Origin: Mucor racemosus
Taxonomy: Eukaryota > Mucoromycota > Mucoromycetes > Mucorales > Mucoraceae
Direction: 5' to 3'
Assembly (NCBI GenBank): GCA_027405735.1
Contig: JAPEHQ010000017.1
Location: 441,501-505,500 of the forward strand
Length of the DNA stretch: 64,000 nucleotides
Below are positions 24,370-35,795 of this stretch, one piece after another. The notes beneath the pieces are model-generated. The model had not been told where the DNA came from. It searched no databases and saw only the letters and a program-made list of their open reading frames with translations. Position numbers and translations under genes: made by a program. How positions within the stretch are numbered: position 1 is the first letter of the stretch; every line of letters begins with the position of its first letter.

Positions 24370-25584
24370 CTAAATCTTTCGACCTAACAAGACATGTTTT
24401 CTTCCTCTACGAAGCAAACGGTTATTGAGCTCTTTCGAATATATGTCGTCTTTAAAGTACATCTCATCATACTCATTAAAATAAGTTTCATCATCTTGGC
24501 TTGAGGGATACTCTTCAGAATCATCCAATTCTTGTTGAAGCTCATAAGCATCCATAAATCGTTGGGCTTTATGATCATTCAGCTCTTGTAAAGCCTCGCA
24601 TACATTTATTGCTTTCTGAAGTTTGTAATCATTCACATCTTGCTGAAGTTCGTCGTCCAAATCGTGTTCAAATTCATAATAATCCTCATCATCATATAGA
24701 TAATATTGAAATTCATCATCCAAATACTGTTCAAATTCGTAGTTGTCTGCATCACCATACAAATTTTGCGGAAACTCATCATTATCCAAGTATTGTTCAA
24801 GTCCTAAATCATCAATTTGGTACGAGTTGTTATTATACAGATTATCAATGTCATCACTGTCGTTAAAAGTAATAGAGTTATAGTTCCATACTTTATCTAA
24901 TGCACTGAAGTTATATTGATCGTGTTCTTCTTCACTATCATGATCCTTTTTATAATAGCCATATTCAGTATTGTACTCTTCTTCTTCACCATCTGAACGT
25001 TGTCGAGCATTTTCAATTATTTGTTTCAATGTTTCTGACGAAGTCATTCCAACAGATGTAACTTGTCCTGAACTGAATGTTGATTTAATTTGACTTGGTC
25101 TTGTTTGACTCTTAACATTTGGAACATATTTAGTTGCAAATGTTGTTAAATCTGGCCATTCATTGAGGTCATAACGTTCAATAGCATGTTTATTTCTTTC
25201 CTCTTTTACTTTTGATTGAAGATCCTGCAATCTTGATGAATTATTCACATATATATCTTCACCATCAGCATTGGTAAGAATTCGAAAACTGCCTTTGTCT
25301 TCGTTACCGAGCATCATACATGATCTTCCTAATCTTTCACATTTACCGCAAAGCTCTTTGTTATGCGCTTCATATGTTTCTCTGTTTTCATTTCCAACCT
25401 TATTAGGCGCCTGTATCTTGTAACTTACAGGATAGCATTCAGTGTAACAGTTTTTGCATTTTTGATAATCTTCAAGACTACCATTTGCACTACTCCAACG
25501 TCTTCCACACTCATCGCAAGCAAAACTTACAATGCGAACATTGAAAGGTGCATCATCATATTCTGTATCTGTAAAATGGCTCAT
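24370..25584 (-). CDS. 3CxxC-type zinc-binding protein with acidic repeat tail
   Basis: Intronless, 404 residues. Residues about 18-90 fit the 3CxxC zinc-binding domain (ZAR1/RTP family): FACDECGRRWSSANG, then QKCKNCYTECYP, then a His and CGKCERLGRSC, giving the paired CxxC ligands. Residues about 210-390 are Asp/Glu/Tyr-rich and contain three degenerate repeats of the type YEFEQYLDDEFQ (also LGLEQYLDNDEFP and YEFEHDLDDELQ). The end is basic (NRLLRRGRKHVLLGRKI). Zinc binding is expected from the family; a role in binding RNA or in protein trafficking is speculative. The first ATG is directly upstream of the domain, so the start is well placed. Confidence 0.8.
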   Translation of the reverse strand: MSHFTDTEYDDAPFNVRIVSFACDECGRRWSSANGSLEDYQKCKNCYTECYPVSYKIQAPNKVGNENRETYEAHNKELCGKCERLGRSCMMLGNEDKGSFRILTNADGEDIYVNNSSRLQDLQSKVKEERNKHAIERYDLNEWPDLTTFATKYVPNVKSQTRPSQIKSTFSSGQVTSVGMTSSETLKQIIENARQRSDGEEEEYNTEYGYYKKDHDSEEEHDQYNFSALDKVWNYNSITFNDSDDIDNLYNNNSYQIDDLGLEQYLDNDEFPQNLYGDADNYEFEQYLDDEFQYYLYDDEDYYEFEHDLDDELQQDVNDYKLQKAINVCEALQELNDHKAQRFMDAYELQQELDDSEEYPSSQDDETYFNEYDEMYFKDDIYSKELNNRLLRRGRKHVLLGRKI

Positions 25585-26310
25585 ATTGATCAGATTTATA
25601 TATGAGATTTATATTTAATAAAGAGAGAGGAAAGAAGAAAGGAAACAAAAGATCCAGAACAATCAATTTATTTATAAATGCTTTAATAAATACCGGTAAT
25701 CAGTATTTGATATAATCTATAGATGCTGGTTTGTTTTCTTCACACGAAGCTAATTAAATGAAAATCAATTTATTACATGCAACACTTGCAAGATTTACTA
25801 ATGAAAACACATCTACTATGGACTTCATGCTACTGAACTATTGTATAATGCATTTTACCATTATTCCAAATCATCTAAACTGTTAAAGCAATTATATGTA
25901 TAGCCAAAAGAGAGAACTGGTCAAAGCAATCCTCCTCTGCCGCTGGTCTAAAATAACTGAAATCCAGTTGGTTTTACATTTATTTTAAAGAGTTTTTATA
26001 CCCTTTCCAAAGTAGATGATTAGGTAAAACTATATTTGAAAACAGTTCAGCATATACATCTTTAAAATACATGTAATCCATGAAAAGCTGTTATAATCAG
26101 CAACATTTCAAATGTAATCGCATGAATTTTTGGATTACATAATAAAATCCGAATGTGAATTCTTTTAAAAAGAGAACCTTTTAACCATCATGACCCAAAA
26201 GAAATAAAAATAATAAGATAATTGAAAATTATATAACGATAATTATGTAAGTTTATTTAATTGTATACTATAAAGGAGAAAGAAAATGTAAAAAGAAAGA
26301 GTATATTATT
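25585..26310. promoter_or_regulatory. Intergenic: upstream region of 3CxxC gene, downstream of CWH43
   Basis: 726 bp between two minus-strand genes. The part next to 25584 is purine-rich and AT-rich, as expected of a promoter and 5'UTR. The part next to 26310 should hold the CWH43 3'UTR. No specific motif was recognised. Confidence 0.45.
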
Positions 26311-28422
26311 TTAGTTTTCAAAATAACGAGGTTCATTGAACACATGGTAACGATGTCCACGAACACCAGCACCATAGAACATGGAAGGATATCTTAGAGT
26401 AGGAGGCACTTCTGATTCAGCTACGCGCTCATATGAAGCCTTCCAATATTCCTTTGGATTTTGCACCAACTGGAATTTACCAGATTGAATTTCAGTGTCA
26501 GTAATACCACCATGACTAACACGAGCATAACCAATACGACGAAGACCACGGAAACCAACATATTCGCACCAACGATCCCAATCAGTAGGGTCAATATCAT
26601 TAATATCACCACCATCAAACAAAAGATGATAGATTTCTTGGCCAGGTTTTGTAACAACATAACCCAAGAAAACAAATGGATTAGGACTTGTACGCATGAT
26701 ACGAGCTAATTCAGTAGTTTGTTGGATTCTGTCATTATAATTTTCGTCTTGACCATTATGACTAACAATAAAATCAACAGGTTGACCATATACATCTAAT
26801 GTAGCATGAATAGCACAAGCAAGTTCACCTACAGGTGAGGGTAAAAGATGGTGTTCTGATTTGAGAATGGGGAATTTGGAAAGCATTAAACAACCCCAGG
26901 TGTGTTTCATACTGGCAGGACCGAAATCAACATAATAACCCAATTCTTCAGCAATCGATTGAGCCCAATCACGGTTACCCATAATGATTCTCATAGTATC
27001 TGATTCAAGCAAACCTAAGGGAACAAAATAAGTCGATTTTTCTTTGCATAAATCATCAAACTCAAAGCTTACCAACAACATCTAATTCTAAATCACGGAT
27101 AGCGTCACGCATACGATTTTCACTAGCCCACATATCATTATCAAGAGCAAAGTGGATAGTCCAAATACCAGCAGTAAATGACTTTTCAGAAGTAGTAAAT
27201 GGGACAGGTGTCTTTGCATTTGCAACACGACTTGAAGCTACGAGAGCAGAGATAGCAATGAAACCAGCAACAAACAAACGTGTCATGGAACGGGCATGCT
27301 TTAATACATGGAATTGTGCCAATTTCTTTTGAACATCCAAACTAGCTTGTCTATTGGCATTCAAAACCCCCAAACCAGTTAAACCCATCAATACAGCTAA
27401 AATAACATCAGTACGCTCACGAGCGTAAACACCTCCAGGAACGAATTCATAAGCAACTACCCAAACATGAGCCAAGCATAAAACATTGTAAGTCATAAAA
27501 GAACCAAACAAAGTTTTAAAAGGAGATTGAGTGGAGATACCACGAATAAGAGCGGGTGCAATGGAAACAAAGTATGTTCCTAGAACAAGACCACCATAAT
27601 AAGCTGTCCAGGCAGAATAACAGTAAAATACAGCACAGGCACCACAACCAACCAAATACCAACCAAAACTGGTGGTTAAACGACGGTAAGGAGCGAGCAA
27701 AAGACCAAATGCCAATGCACTAATGGTAGCGACACCCCATGGAACAGGTTCAGGGCCATAATTAGGATATCCATCTACAGTCCAACGCATGATGGTGGAA
27801 GAGTCAGTATACATGGAATGAAGAGCAAATAACAGAGAACCGAAACCAGAGGCAGCCAAAAATGAGCTACCAAATTGTTTTGTGGCATTGACGCCTGATA
27901 AAGAACTCAAATCCTTTCCATTCTCGGTAGTTTGACGAACTGATTCATCGCGAATTAAAATCTCGGCACAAGCAACAATGCCTAAAACAATACCAGCATC
28001 ATTCCAACCACCATTAATCTTATTCATAATAGGCCAGATAGGATTTTCAGTAAACCAAGCCATTTTAACCACGCAATGCATGATTAAACCAAGACCCCAA
28101 ATCAAAGACGAACGCTCTAAGTCACCAGTATGCTTATTTGATTCAATCCAATGAGCAATCCAAGTTGTTAAACTCAAACCAACACCAATGGCGGTCATTG
28201 ATAATCGCCATACAGGATCTACTTTAAGATAGGAAGCAACGCCAATCAAAGATAAAAAGTGGAAAGCACCACGATATCTGGAAACGAAACGTCTCAATGG
28301 AGCAATTCCAAGGACAACTGGCATCAATGTAATGAATAAAAAGGCTTCAAATCCAGAAATGCCCATATACCAAAGAGGGAAATACCTATGAAAAATCAGG
28401 TAAATAAACGGTTCCTCCCATT

Positions 28423-28455
<33 letters not shown>

Positions 28456-29836
28456 GCTTACCAAATCAATAACGTGAGAGATGTGAGCATTGACCAGAAA
28501 ACAAAAGCTGTCAAAATGTACGCATTAAGAAAAAATCTAATTGCGTAGGTATAGCTAAACCTTACCTAAATACGTCTCTGAGGCAAATCCAGTAAAGGCT
28601 GTTAATGCGCGTAACGTTGAAGGAGCAATGCTTCCCTCAGGACTAATCATTTTAGTTTTGGTCAGCATTAAATAGAAAAGAAAAGTGCAAGCAATGCGGA
28701 AGAAGAAATAACTTACTTTGAAGCAAATGGTATAGAGCTATTTCGGTTGAGAATCAAAGCGGTATTAGTTATTCCGGTGCGAATAAGTCACAGAAGGTAA
28801 CATGTAATATGAAAACTTACGATTCTGCAATAGGGGAACTGCCGGTTTTATCAACGATCGATAACTCAAAGTTTTGAAATTCAATAGCTGTAACTGCATC
28901 ATAAGCTACATCGTATAAAATCAATGACCATTCAAAGAAAGCATAGGTTGTATAAGCTACAAGAAGAAATACGCCAAGATAATTTTAGTTATAAATTCAT
29001 ATAACCATATGTCCGTAAAATTAAACGTTACCTCCTGGAATCTTTTGAACCTTATGTTGAACAAAGAAATAAATCATTGGTGGTAATGTAGTGAAAAATG
29101 CAAATGTCAAGCATCTTCTCCATCTAATAGCAATTTGATTATCATTGGAACTTGAGTAAAGTACACCCAGTTGCCAAGGTAATGTACATAATAAATATAT
29201 AATCATGGTAACATCGTGAGTTAAATGATCATCAGTTGAAGTAATGTAAACCCAACCACCACAAGATACAGTACGAACAATGCCTACCGCCAATAAACCC
29301 AATCCGAATCCTTTTGAAACAGTTTTTGCTGAATGAGTAATGTAGAAATACCACAAGAATACAAGTGCAAATCTTGGCCCAGATGTTAAGGCAATTAAAA
29401 TTTGGAAAATTGCACGAGCAGGGTATCTATCACCTGTAGTAGCACTTACACTTGGAAACCATTCCTATCCATATTCATATTAGAATCAAAACTCTAAAAT
29501 AAAATGACCATACTTTACATCTGGGTAGCCGAAATATTCATTTTGTACAATTTTATAATAATGAGTATAGCATGCAACGCCAAGTGCTGTAAAAAAGGCA
29601 CCTGTTTCAAAAATAAAATGCATGAGTCTCTTTCCAGCAATCAAAAATTGGCATTATCCACTTACTGTATGCAAATAATGTGTGTGAATAAGCAACGTAT
29701 TTTGCTCCAATCTTCATACATAAAGTAATGAACGCGTTAAACAATTATACCTACAAGATTATTATGAAAGTTTTACCTTTTTGATCGTAACAGGCTCTGC
29801 ACTGCCGCCTGATTGAATTGAAGACTTTTCAGCCAT
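26311..29836 (-). CDS. CWH43: CWH43-like GPI-anchor lipid-remodelling protein
   Basis: A multi-exon gene of about 950 residues. The N-terminal part (exons from 29836 to about 28860) is a multi-pass PGAP2/FRAG1-type domain, e.g. NEYFGYPD, then EWFPSVSATTGDRYPARA, then VFLWYFYITHS. The middle (28366-27085) has around ten hydrophobic helices. The C-terminus (27027-26311) is an endonuclease/exonuclease/phosphatase-like fold (SHNGQDENYNDRIQQTTELA, FGPASMKHTWGC, DPTDWDRWCEYVGFRG). In yeast, Cwh43 replaces GPI diacylglycerol with ceramide in the ER. Exon 1 ends after VTIKK. A 57-nt intron at about 27028-27071 to 27084 joins LDVVG to LLESDTM. One intron (near 28415-28455) has a long A tract. Middle joins are approximate; no lesions seen. 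Confidence 0.9.
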
Positions 29837-32079
29837 TAGTATTTGTTTTTCTTTCTTGACAATAAAAGAAAAGGGTTTCTTGTTCTTTAAAAGAAAAAAG
29901 TAAAAAGAGAATTCAATTTGTTGTTGAAGGAAAAGAAAAAGGAAAAAAGGGCTTTCATCTTCCTAATGTTCCTTTCATCATCCCATAAACACCAAAATTT
30001 TCAACGGATCGGCTCCTTAATTGAAGACGATAACAATAGAGGAATTAACTTTTTGGAAAAAAAACCCCAATATTCATTGTTATGAAATTGAAACCAAATC
30101 AATAAGAGCTTTTGTTGATTAGGTTGCATTGATGTTGTTGGCTACAATATATCCTACAGAATGAATTCGTTTTACGTATTTTATTAATATGAAAATAAGC
30201 AAAAAACATTATCGTGCGACATGAGTTTTTTTTTTTTTTTTTTTTTTTATAGAATTCATCTTTTGCATACTACCAATTTTTTTTTTTTTTTTCGAATGGC
30301 GCATAATCTTATAAAGTTGTTTAATGCAAATATTAAAGTTATACTTTTTTCTCATTTTGTCTTGGAATTATTATACAGGTCCCAAAGAAAAGATAGCAAA
30401 CCATTATACAAAGGTTTGCCAATAAATTCTATACAAAAAAAAAATCATCTTTCGGTTAAATATAACTTCACATGTTGGAGTTAGATTTTTATTGTATCAC
30501 CTACCTTTTTTTTTTTTGCTTAGATTTTCGGCTCAAATTTAGCCATACAATTCTTCATTCATTCTTCATATAAACCATTTGTTTCAAAGTATGAAATATC
30601 AGCTAATTCGAATATACAGCATTACGTAATTTTAAATTGTAAATTTATAATAAAAAAGTTTTCATTTTTGCTAGTGTTTTTATTTCATTCGTGTAAATTT
30701 GTTTGAACTTTCATTAGAAATCGCTGTGTTACACCGATTTTTATTAGTTTGTAAGCATCTTGCTGGTGTTAGTAATTGTATATTCAAATGGTTATATAAA
30801 TTAAAATGAAACAATAATTAATGCCCTAAAAGAAAAGAACAAGCTACATATACATATATAAAATGTCAAAAACAATTATTGAGAACGCAAACTTATATTT
30901 CCACGAAATTGAAATACTGGTATATGCCTAGTGTAATATGTCAGGTTGCTTATTAATGACAAGAGGCTTCAATCAATAAAACAAACGACGTTATATATCA
31001 TCAAAGAAATCTAAAGTATATCTTTACCGTTAGTATTGATTATTGGCCATACACTGCTAAAGCAATTGTTTTATATAGAGAGCTATAAGGTTCATGTTTT
31101 TCTGCTAATTTTTTATGTATAATATATGATATAAGTATTAAAATCAATACTGAATACATATCCAAAGTTGTGAAAAAATAGATCCAAGTCAAATTGTATA
31201 TACTACAACTTTGACTATACATAAAAAGAACGTTTACTAATTAATTTCGATAGTTTTTATTGTTATATATACTGATTTTGGCTGATTTAGCGCTATTTCT
31301 AATTTGAAATGGTCTACTGAGCCACAAATCCTACTAGAAATAAGCGGGTGCTTGATTCTTACGATTTAATCAGCAAATCAACGGAATACTAAAGTTATAG
31401 CACTGGATATTGCTACAGCAGTAGTATATATTTTGAAACTTGCAGTTCATTTGGATCAATATTCATTGATTGCAAGCATTTTTCAAGTTGCTTTATGTTT
31501 TTTTTTCAATACTTACTATGTATTAAGCGTGATTAATATGTGACAAGTAGTATTAAATAATAGAATGGTCGTGATTGTGTTTAATAAGTTTATTTGATTA
31601 AAATTATTAATGAAGGAAGAAAGCAGATATTTCCACTAATGTTCAATATCTGATTTAACATTTACATACTTATATGAGTTATGCAACTGAAACTAATTTA
31701 TGCAACTGAAACTAATTTATGCAATCATTGTTGAAACACCATGCAATGTGAATTATTACATCTGTGGATCAACACTACAAGTGCTTACCATTGTAACGCA
31801 AAGAGCCCATTTGGATCCATATCCAACGAGAACTGGTGCGTTTACTGACCTCAGTAGGCATGAATAGTAGGTAGTCAACTTATTGTTCAAACCTATCGAC
31901 GAATGCACAATGACTTATGTATACTGATGTTTGAAATACTTGTAAATTGTAGTTCCTATTTATATCTATGTCCTTGTAGAGTGGTAGCTTACTTAGATCA
32001 GTATTCACAGAGATCGTATTTTTAATTATTTTTAAAAAAAAGTGCGCAGCAAACTATAGGCGCACTTTAGTAGCAATGA
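29837..32079. other. Gene-free AT-rich region
   Basis: The first 300 bp should be the CWH43 promoter (purine-rich near 29840-29960). Two T runs lie at about 30227-30248 and 30281-30292. A 19-20 bp unit (atgcaactgaaactaattt) is tandemly duplicated at about 31680-31720. A perfect 9-bp hairpin, AAAGTGCGC / GCGCACTTT, lies at about 32039-32068. The motif 'gatcaatattcac' recurs with variation at about 31460, 31997, 32175 and 43535. No gene seen. Confidence 0.5.
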
Positions 32080-32478
32080 TTTTCTCAACACACAGTAGAT
32101 TGTGAAAGTTGTCCTTTGACATCATTGTGTCAAAGATGTGTACCTACTTTTATATAAAGTTGGACGTTATTAGGATCAAAATTCGCTGAGATAGGGTTTC
32201 TGTTATCAATTTTTCATGGTTGTAAAAAGTAAATTTCAGATGGTTTTAAATGGTTTTCAAATATTTTTGCTCAATATTATTGAGTCGAATTACATAATAA
32301 CTCTTCAAAGAAGAAGTACTTTTACTTCGTTAGCCATTAATATCTCTTGGAAAATATAAATATTAATGGATATCAGAATATAATAAATGCACTAGCCAGA
32401 AATTGACCAAAATTGACCAAATATTGATTGTAAAAATTGAGTACCTAAATTGATTTGTCAATTTTTTGTATTCACAAG

Positions 32479-32895
32479 TAAGTATAAAAGACGAGCCGAG
32501 CCTAGGACGAGCTTGACCAAAGCTCGCCACAACGAGCCGAGCTTTAATAAAAGCTCGTTTGAGAAAGACGAGCTTTTGACTTCTTTTCAAAAAGTTCAAA
32601 TTTAAATAATAATTAGTAAATGCTATGACATTATTACTTTAGATAATTGTCAATTGACATTCATAAGTTTGCTTTACTTTAGATATTTGTCACTGGAAAG
32701 GTAAAATAAAGCTCGCATTGAGATGACGAGTTTTAGTCGCTGCATAAAAAAGCTCGTTTGGGGTAAACGAGCTCTAGTCACGCGCAAAAAAAAGCTCGTC
32801 GAGGTTGAACGAGCTTTTTTGTAAGCTCGTCTAACTTTAACGAGCCTTGAGAAAAGCTCGGCTGCATAAAAAAGGCTCGGCTCGTTTAATATCAC
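32479..32895. mobile_element. MITE with terminal ACGAGCCGAGCC repeats and an internal array of AGCTCG hairpins
   Basis: 417 bp between two copies of tattcacaag (32469-32478, 32896-32905). Near the ends lie inverted ACGAGCCGAGCC and GGCTCGGCTCGT. Inside, at least five short hairpins have near-constant arms AAGCTCGT / ACGAGCTT and different 8-10 nt loops (TTGAGAAAG, TTGGGGTAA, CGAGGTTGA, CTAACTTTA and similar). Copy A of family R near 1455-1485 shows the empty site, with 'gtaatcacaagatagatcc' uninterrupted. There is no transposase. A 9-10 bp duplication fits Mutator-like elements best. Confidence 0.8.
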
Positions 32896-34051
32896 TATTC
32901 ACAAGATAGATCCAAATTGACAACTACACTACATTTTTTGTTTCAGCAAAAAATATTGGTTTTTCGTCGAGATAATCAAAATAATAGTTTTTATCACTGC
33001 TTAAAATCTATCATAACGGGATTCCAAAATTTATTTTAAAAAATGGACGAAAAATGATTCAAAAAACAAAAACGGTTAAATGCTCATGAGCTGCAAAGTA
33101 AGTCGACCTAACGTTTTAAATAGTTTTTGTACAGTTTTGGATTCTGCATTCATCTAAATAAAAATTAGACAAACATTCCGCATTAAATTGTGCGCAAAAT
33201 GCAATTGAAATTTTAGAGGTTTTTTGAAGATACACATCACTTTTTATAAGCATATTTAAAATACAATAAATTGAAATAATGTGCATCAAAATTATCTATC
33301 GATTGAGCTATTGAAAAATTTTCTAGCTGCGTTTTTCATACAGAAAACAAGATTTTTGTCCAAATTTTTTTCAGTTTCAGAATTTGGGATGAGGGTACAT
33401 AAGGGAAAAATGGAAGCTAGAAATGAAGGTATCTTTTTGTAAACATTTTTGAGGATATCTCCACGAAAAATCAATATTTTGACAAAATCTAAATTGGATC
33501 CGAGAGAGCTCAACAAGCTTGATGACATGAATGCAAAAAAAATGTTGCTCAATTTAACCAATATTTTGAAACCTACTATAGAAATGTCAAAAAAAATGAA
33601 AAAAAATAAAAGTGCTCAGAAATTTTTTATATTAAAATATGTTATAGAGCACTTCAAAACAAGTAAATTTTATTATTAGAAAGTGTTAGTATAGCTTAAT
33701 TTTTTCTAGAGATATGAAGTCTCAAAATTGCAATCCATTAGCAGTGAAATACGCGTAAAAAATCTGAAACCTTAGCATTGAAAAATTAATACCAACTGCA
33801 AAAAATAGGATATTTCCAAATACTCATTTTTGGATTAAAGCTAAACATCTCAGGTACATTGGCATATAATTTTCTTGGTGTTATTTAGTGAGAAAAAAAG
33901 TATAGCAGCGATGAAAAGTGAAACCCAGTTTTCAAGGAAAAAGCAGTGTATTTTACGCGTTTTTGAGTCTTTGGTGAGATATGAAATAAATTTAGGGATA
34001 GGTAGCATAATGTGATCAATTTATTTCTATTTAGTATATTAGTAATGTCTA

Positions 34052-34452
34052 GGAGAAACGATATATAAAATAAAAATATACTTATAATTAAAGTTTATTA
34101 TTAATAACACGTGACATGTGATAATAAGAAATTAATCAAATTATAGAAATTATTTATTTTTTTTGCAATTAATAATTTTAAAGAAAATAAGATCATAATT
34201 AATTATTATATTACTTTTGATATATTTGTTAACTATGTGTTATATGTAATATTCTTTCTAGATTCATTTCATTCAATATTAGAATATTCCACAATTTTTT
34301 TTTCTTTATAAAAATCGATTAAAAAAAGCACCTCGTAAGTTTATGGTAACTTACAAGTTTCAATATATGTGACTATTTTTAGTATTTCTATGTCATGTGA
34401 TTTTTTAAACAATATGAAAATATAATAATATTTGTAGTATTACACGTTTCTC
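34052..34452. mobile_element. TA-flanked MITE (Tc1/mariner-like) inside repeat copy B
   Basis: 401 bp starting GGAGAAACG and ending CGTTTCTC, both ends next to TA (34050-34051, 34453-34454). Copy C carries the uninterrupted site 'gtgtctaaagtatatcc' near 47680-47695. The inside is extremely AT-rich with no ORF. The short 8-9 bp inverted termini and TA duplication suggest a mariner-type enzyme. Confidence 0.75.
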
Positions 34453-35251
34453 TAGGGTATATCTTAAAAAATGTTTACTATGATGTTATTTATAGAAAGA
34501 AGGCATACTCCGATTTTGAAGATTGAAACTATCATTTTTTTTTTGAAAATTCAAATTTAATATTAGAATTCATTTTATCTTATCGAGCGTAGTTTTTTTG
34601 TGTGTACTACAGCAAGTCAAAATAGGCCGTGAAGAACAGATCGAACAAAATAATTGTAATTTTTTTATTGATTAATTAATTAATAAGAAGAAAAATAATT
34701 ACATAAATATCATAGAGTGTGATTGTTTAGCTTCTACAGAGAAAAAAATCTAAAAATCATTTTTATTATATATTTTGTATTAACAGATATTGTTTTCCTA
34801 TGGAGATCGGGCGAGATCTGGTATTTTTAACAAGAAGGATTACGATAAATTTTATAGATTATAAAAAAATCGTTATTATATATTATTATATACACGTTTT
34901 ATCTATTACTAAATTTTTGTATATATACGTAGCGCTATTTTGTATTTATTGGTTATATTATGTTCACTGGAAACTTCAGTTATATTTTCTAGTGAAATAA
35001 AGCAGCTTTGCATTACTGTATTTAGCATGATTGCATGATATACAGCAAAAATGACAGGGTTTTCTTTATATTTCGGTCAGGAATAAAGATTTTTTTGTAA
35101 ACCAAATTGCTACTAATACTAACCAAATAGCAGTATTATATACCAAAGAAAAAAGATATGGTCAAATTACTCAATATTTCACAAATCAAGAAAAAGAAAA
35201 TAACAGATAAGTAGAAGGACGGCAATTAAAAAAAAGCAAACATAGAGGGGA

Positions 35252-35332
35252 CGTTTGTCCTAGTTGCTAGATTTATGCGCTTTACAGCTAGTTCAAGCGG
35301 AGAGGTTGAGGGTTCGAAACCCATGTAAACGG
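35252..35332 (+). other. tRNA-like / pol III B-box sequence, possibly a degenerate class II tRNA or SINE head
   Basis: Contains GGGTTCGAAACCC, a perfect B box. Seven bases at each end can pair (CGTTTGT with GTAAACG, two wobble pairs), with the T arm placed exactly next to the acceptor stem. A convincing D arm and anticodon arm could not be drawn, and the overall length of about 81 nt would need a long variable arm. A T-rich stretch follows. It may be a decayed tRNA-Ser/Leu or a tRNA-derived SINE. Confidence 0.25.
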
Positions 35333-35698
35333 ATTTTCTTCAGAGCTTGTGCTTGCCGGGCTAGAACCGCAGTTAATCACCCCCTCGCCTTTTTTTCGTT
35401 TTAACTTTCTACGCGCAGCTTTTAAAAGACTAGCAATTGTCGTCTTTTTTTCTCTATTCTAATATTATTAGCCTTATTTTGGAAATCCATTTCTTTATGA
35501 ATATCTTATTTCACTAGCACAAGAAAGGCACATTCTGCACGCAATAATTTAATAATGTAAAATGGATTGTCAGCCTATTACTGTCTGCATATTTTAATTT
35601 TGGTTTTCATCCAGTAAGTAAGAAATAGAGTATTACTAATTGTAACATAAAGGCATACATAATGGAATATCTTTAGTCATTTTTCAGAAAGACTTGAA

Positions 35699-35795
35699 AA
35701 GAGCTCAGCGAATAACATCGTTCACTACGGCCGACCTGTGCTGCACAAGATGATTCCGTTGTACCCAGGTGGGCTGCACACTATAGCCTGAGCTC
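35699..35795. ncRNA. Possible structured RNA: GC-rich island closed by GAGCTCAG/CTGAGCTC
   Basis: In a very AT-rich neighbourhood this about 95-nt stretch is markedly GC-rich. GAGCTCAG near its start pairs perfectly with CTGAGCTC near its end, and ACCTG and CAGGT inside can pair too. I do not recognise it as 5S, U-snRNA, SRP or RNase P RNA. It could also be a short mobile element with inverted ends. Strand is undetermined. Confidence 0.25.

Larger units (their letters stand above)
32080..34530 (+). repeat. Dispersed repeat family R, copy B (interrupted by two MITEs)
   Basis: Plus-strand copy matching copies A, C and D. It is split at 32479-32895 by a hairpin-array MITE and at 34052-34452 by a TA-flanked MITE. 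Its continuation after the second insertion (tatatcttaaaaaatgttta to ccgattttgaagattgaaa) matches 47690-47770 of copy C, which shows the uninterrupted arrangement. Confidence 0.8.

Noticed and set aside
32479..32895. CRISPR-like array
   Set aside because: The repeats are hairpin arms with 8-10 nt loops inside a transposon-like unit with terminal repeats and target duplication; spacers are far too short, and this is a eukaryotic nuclear context.
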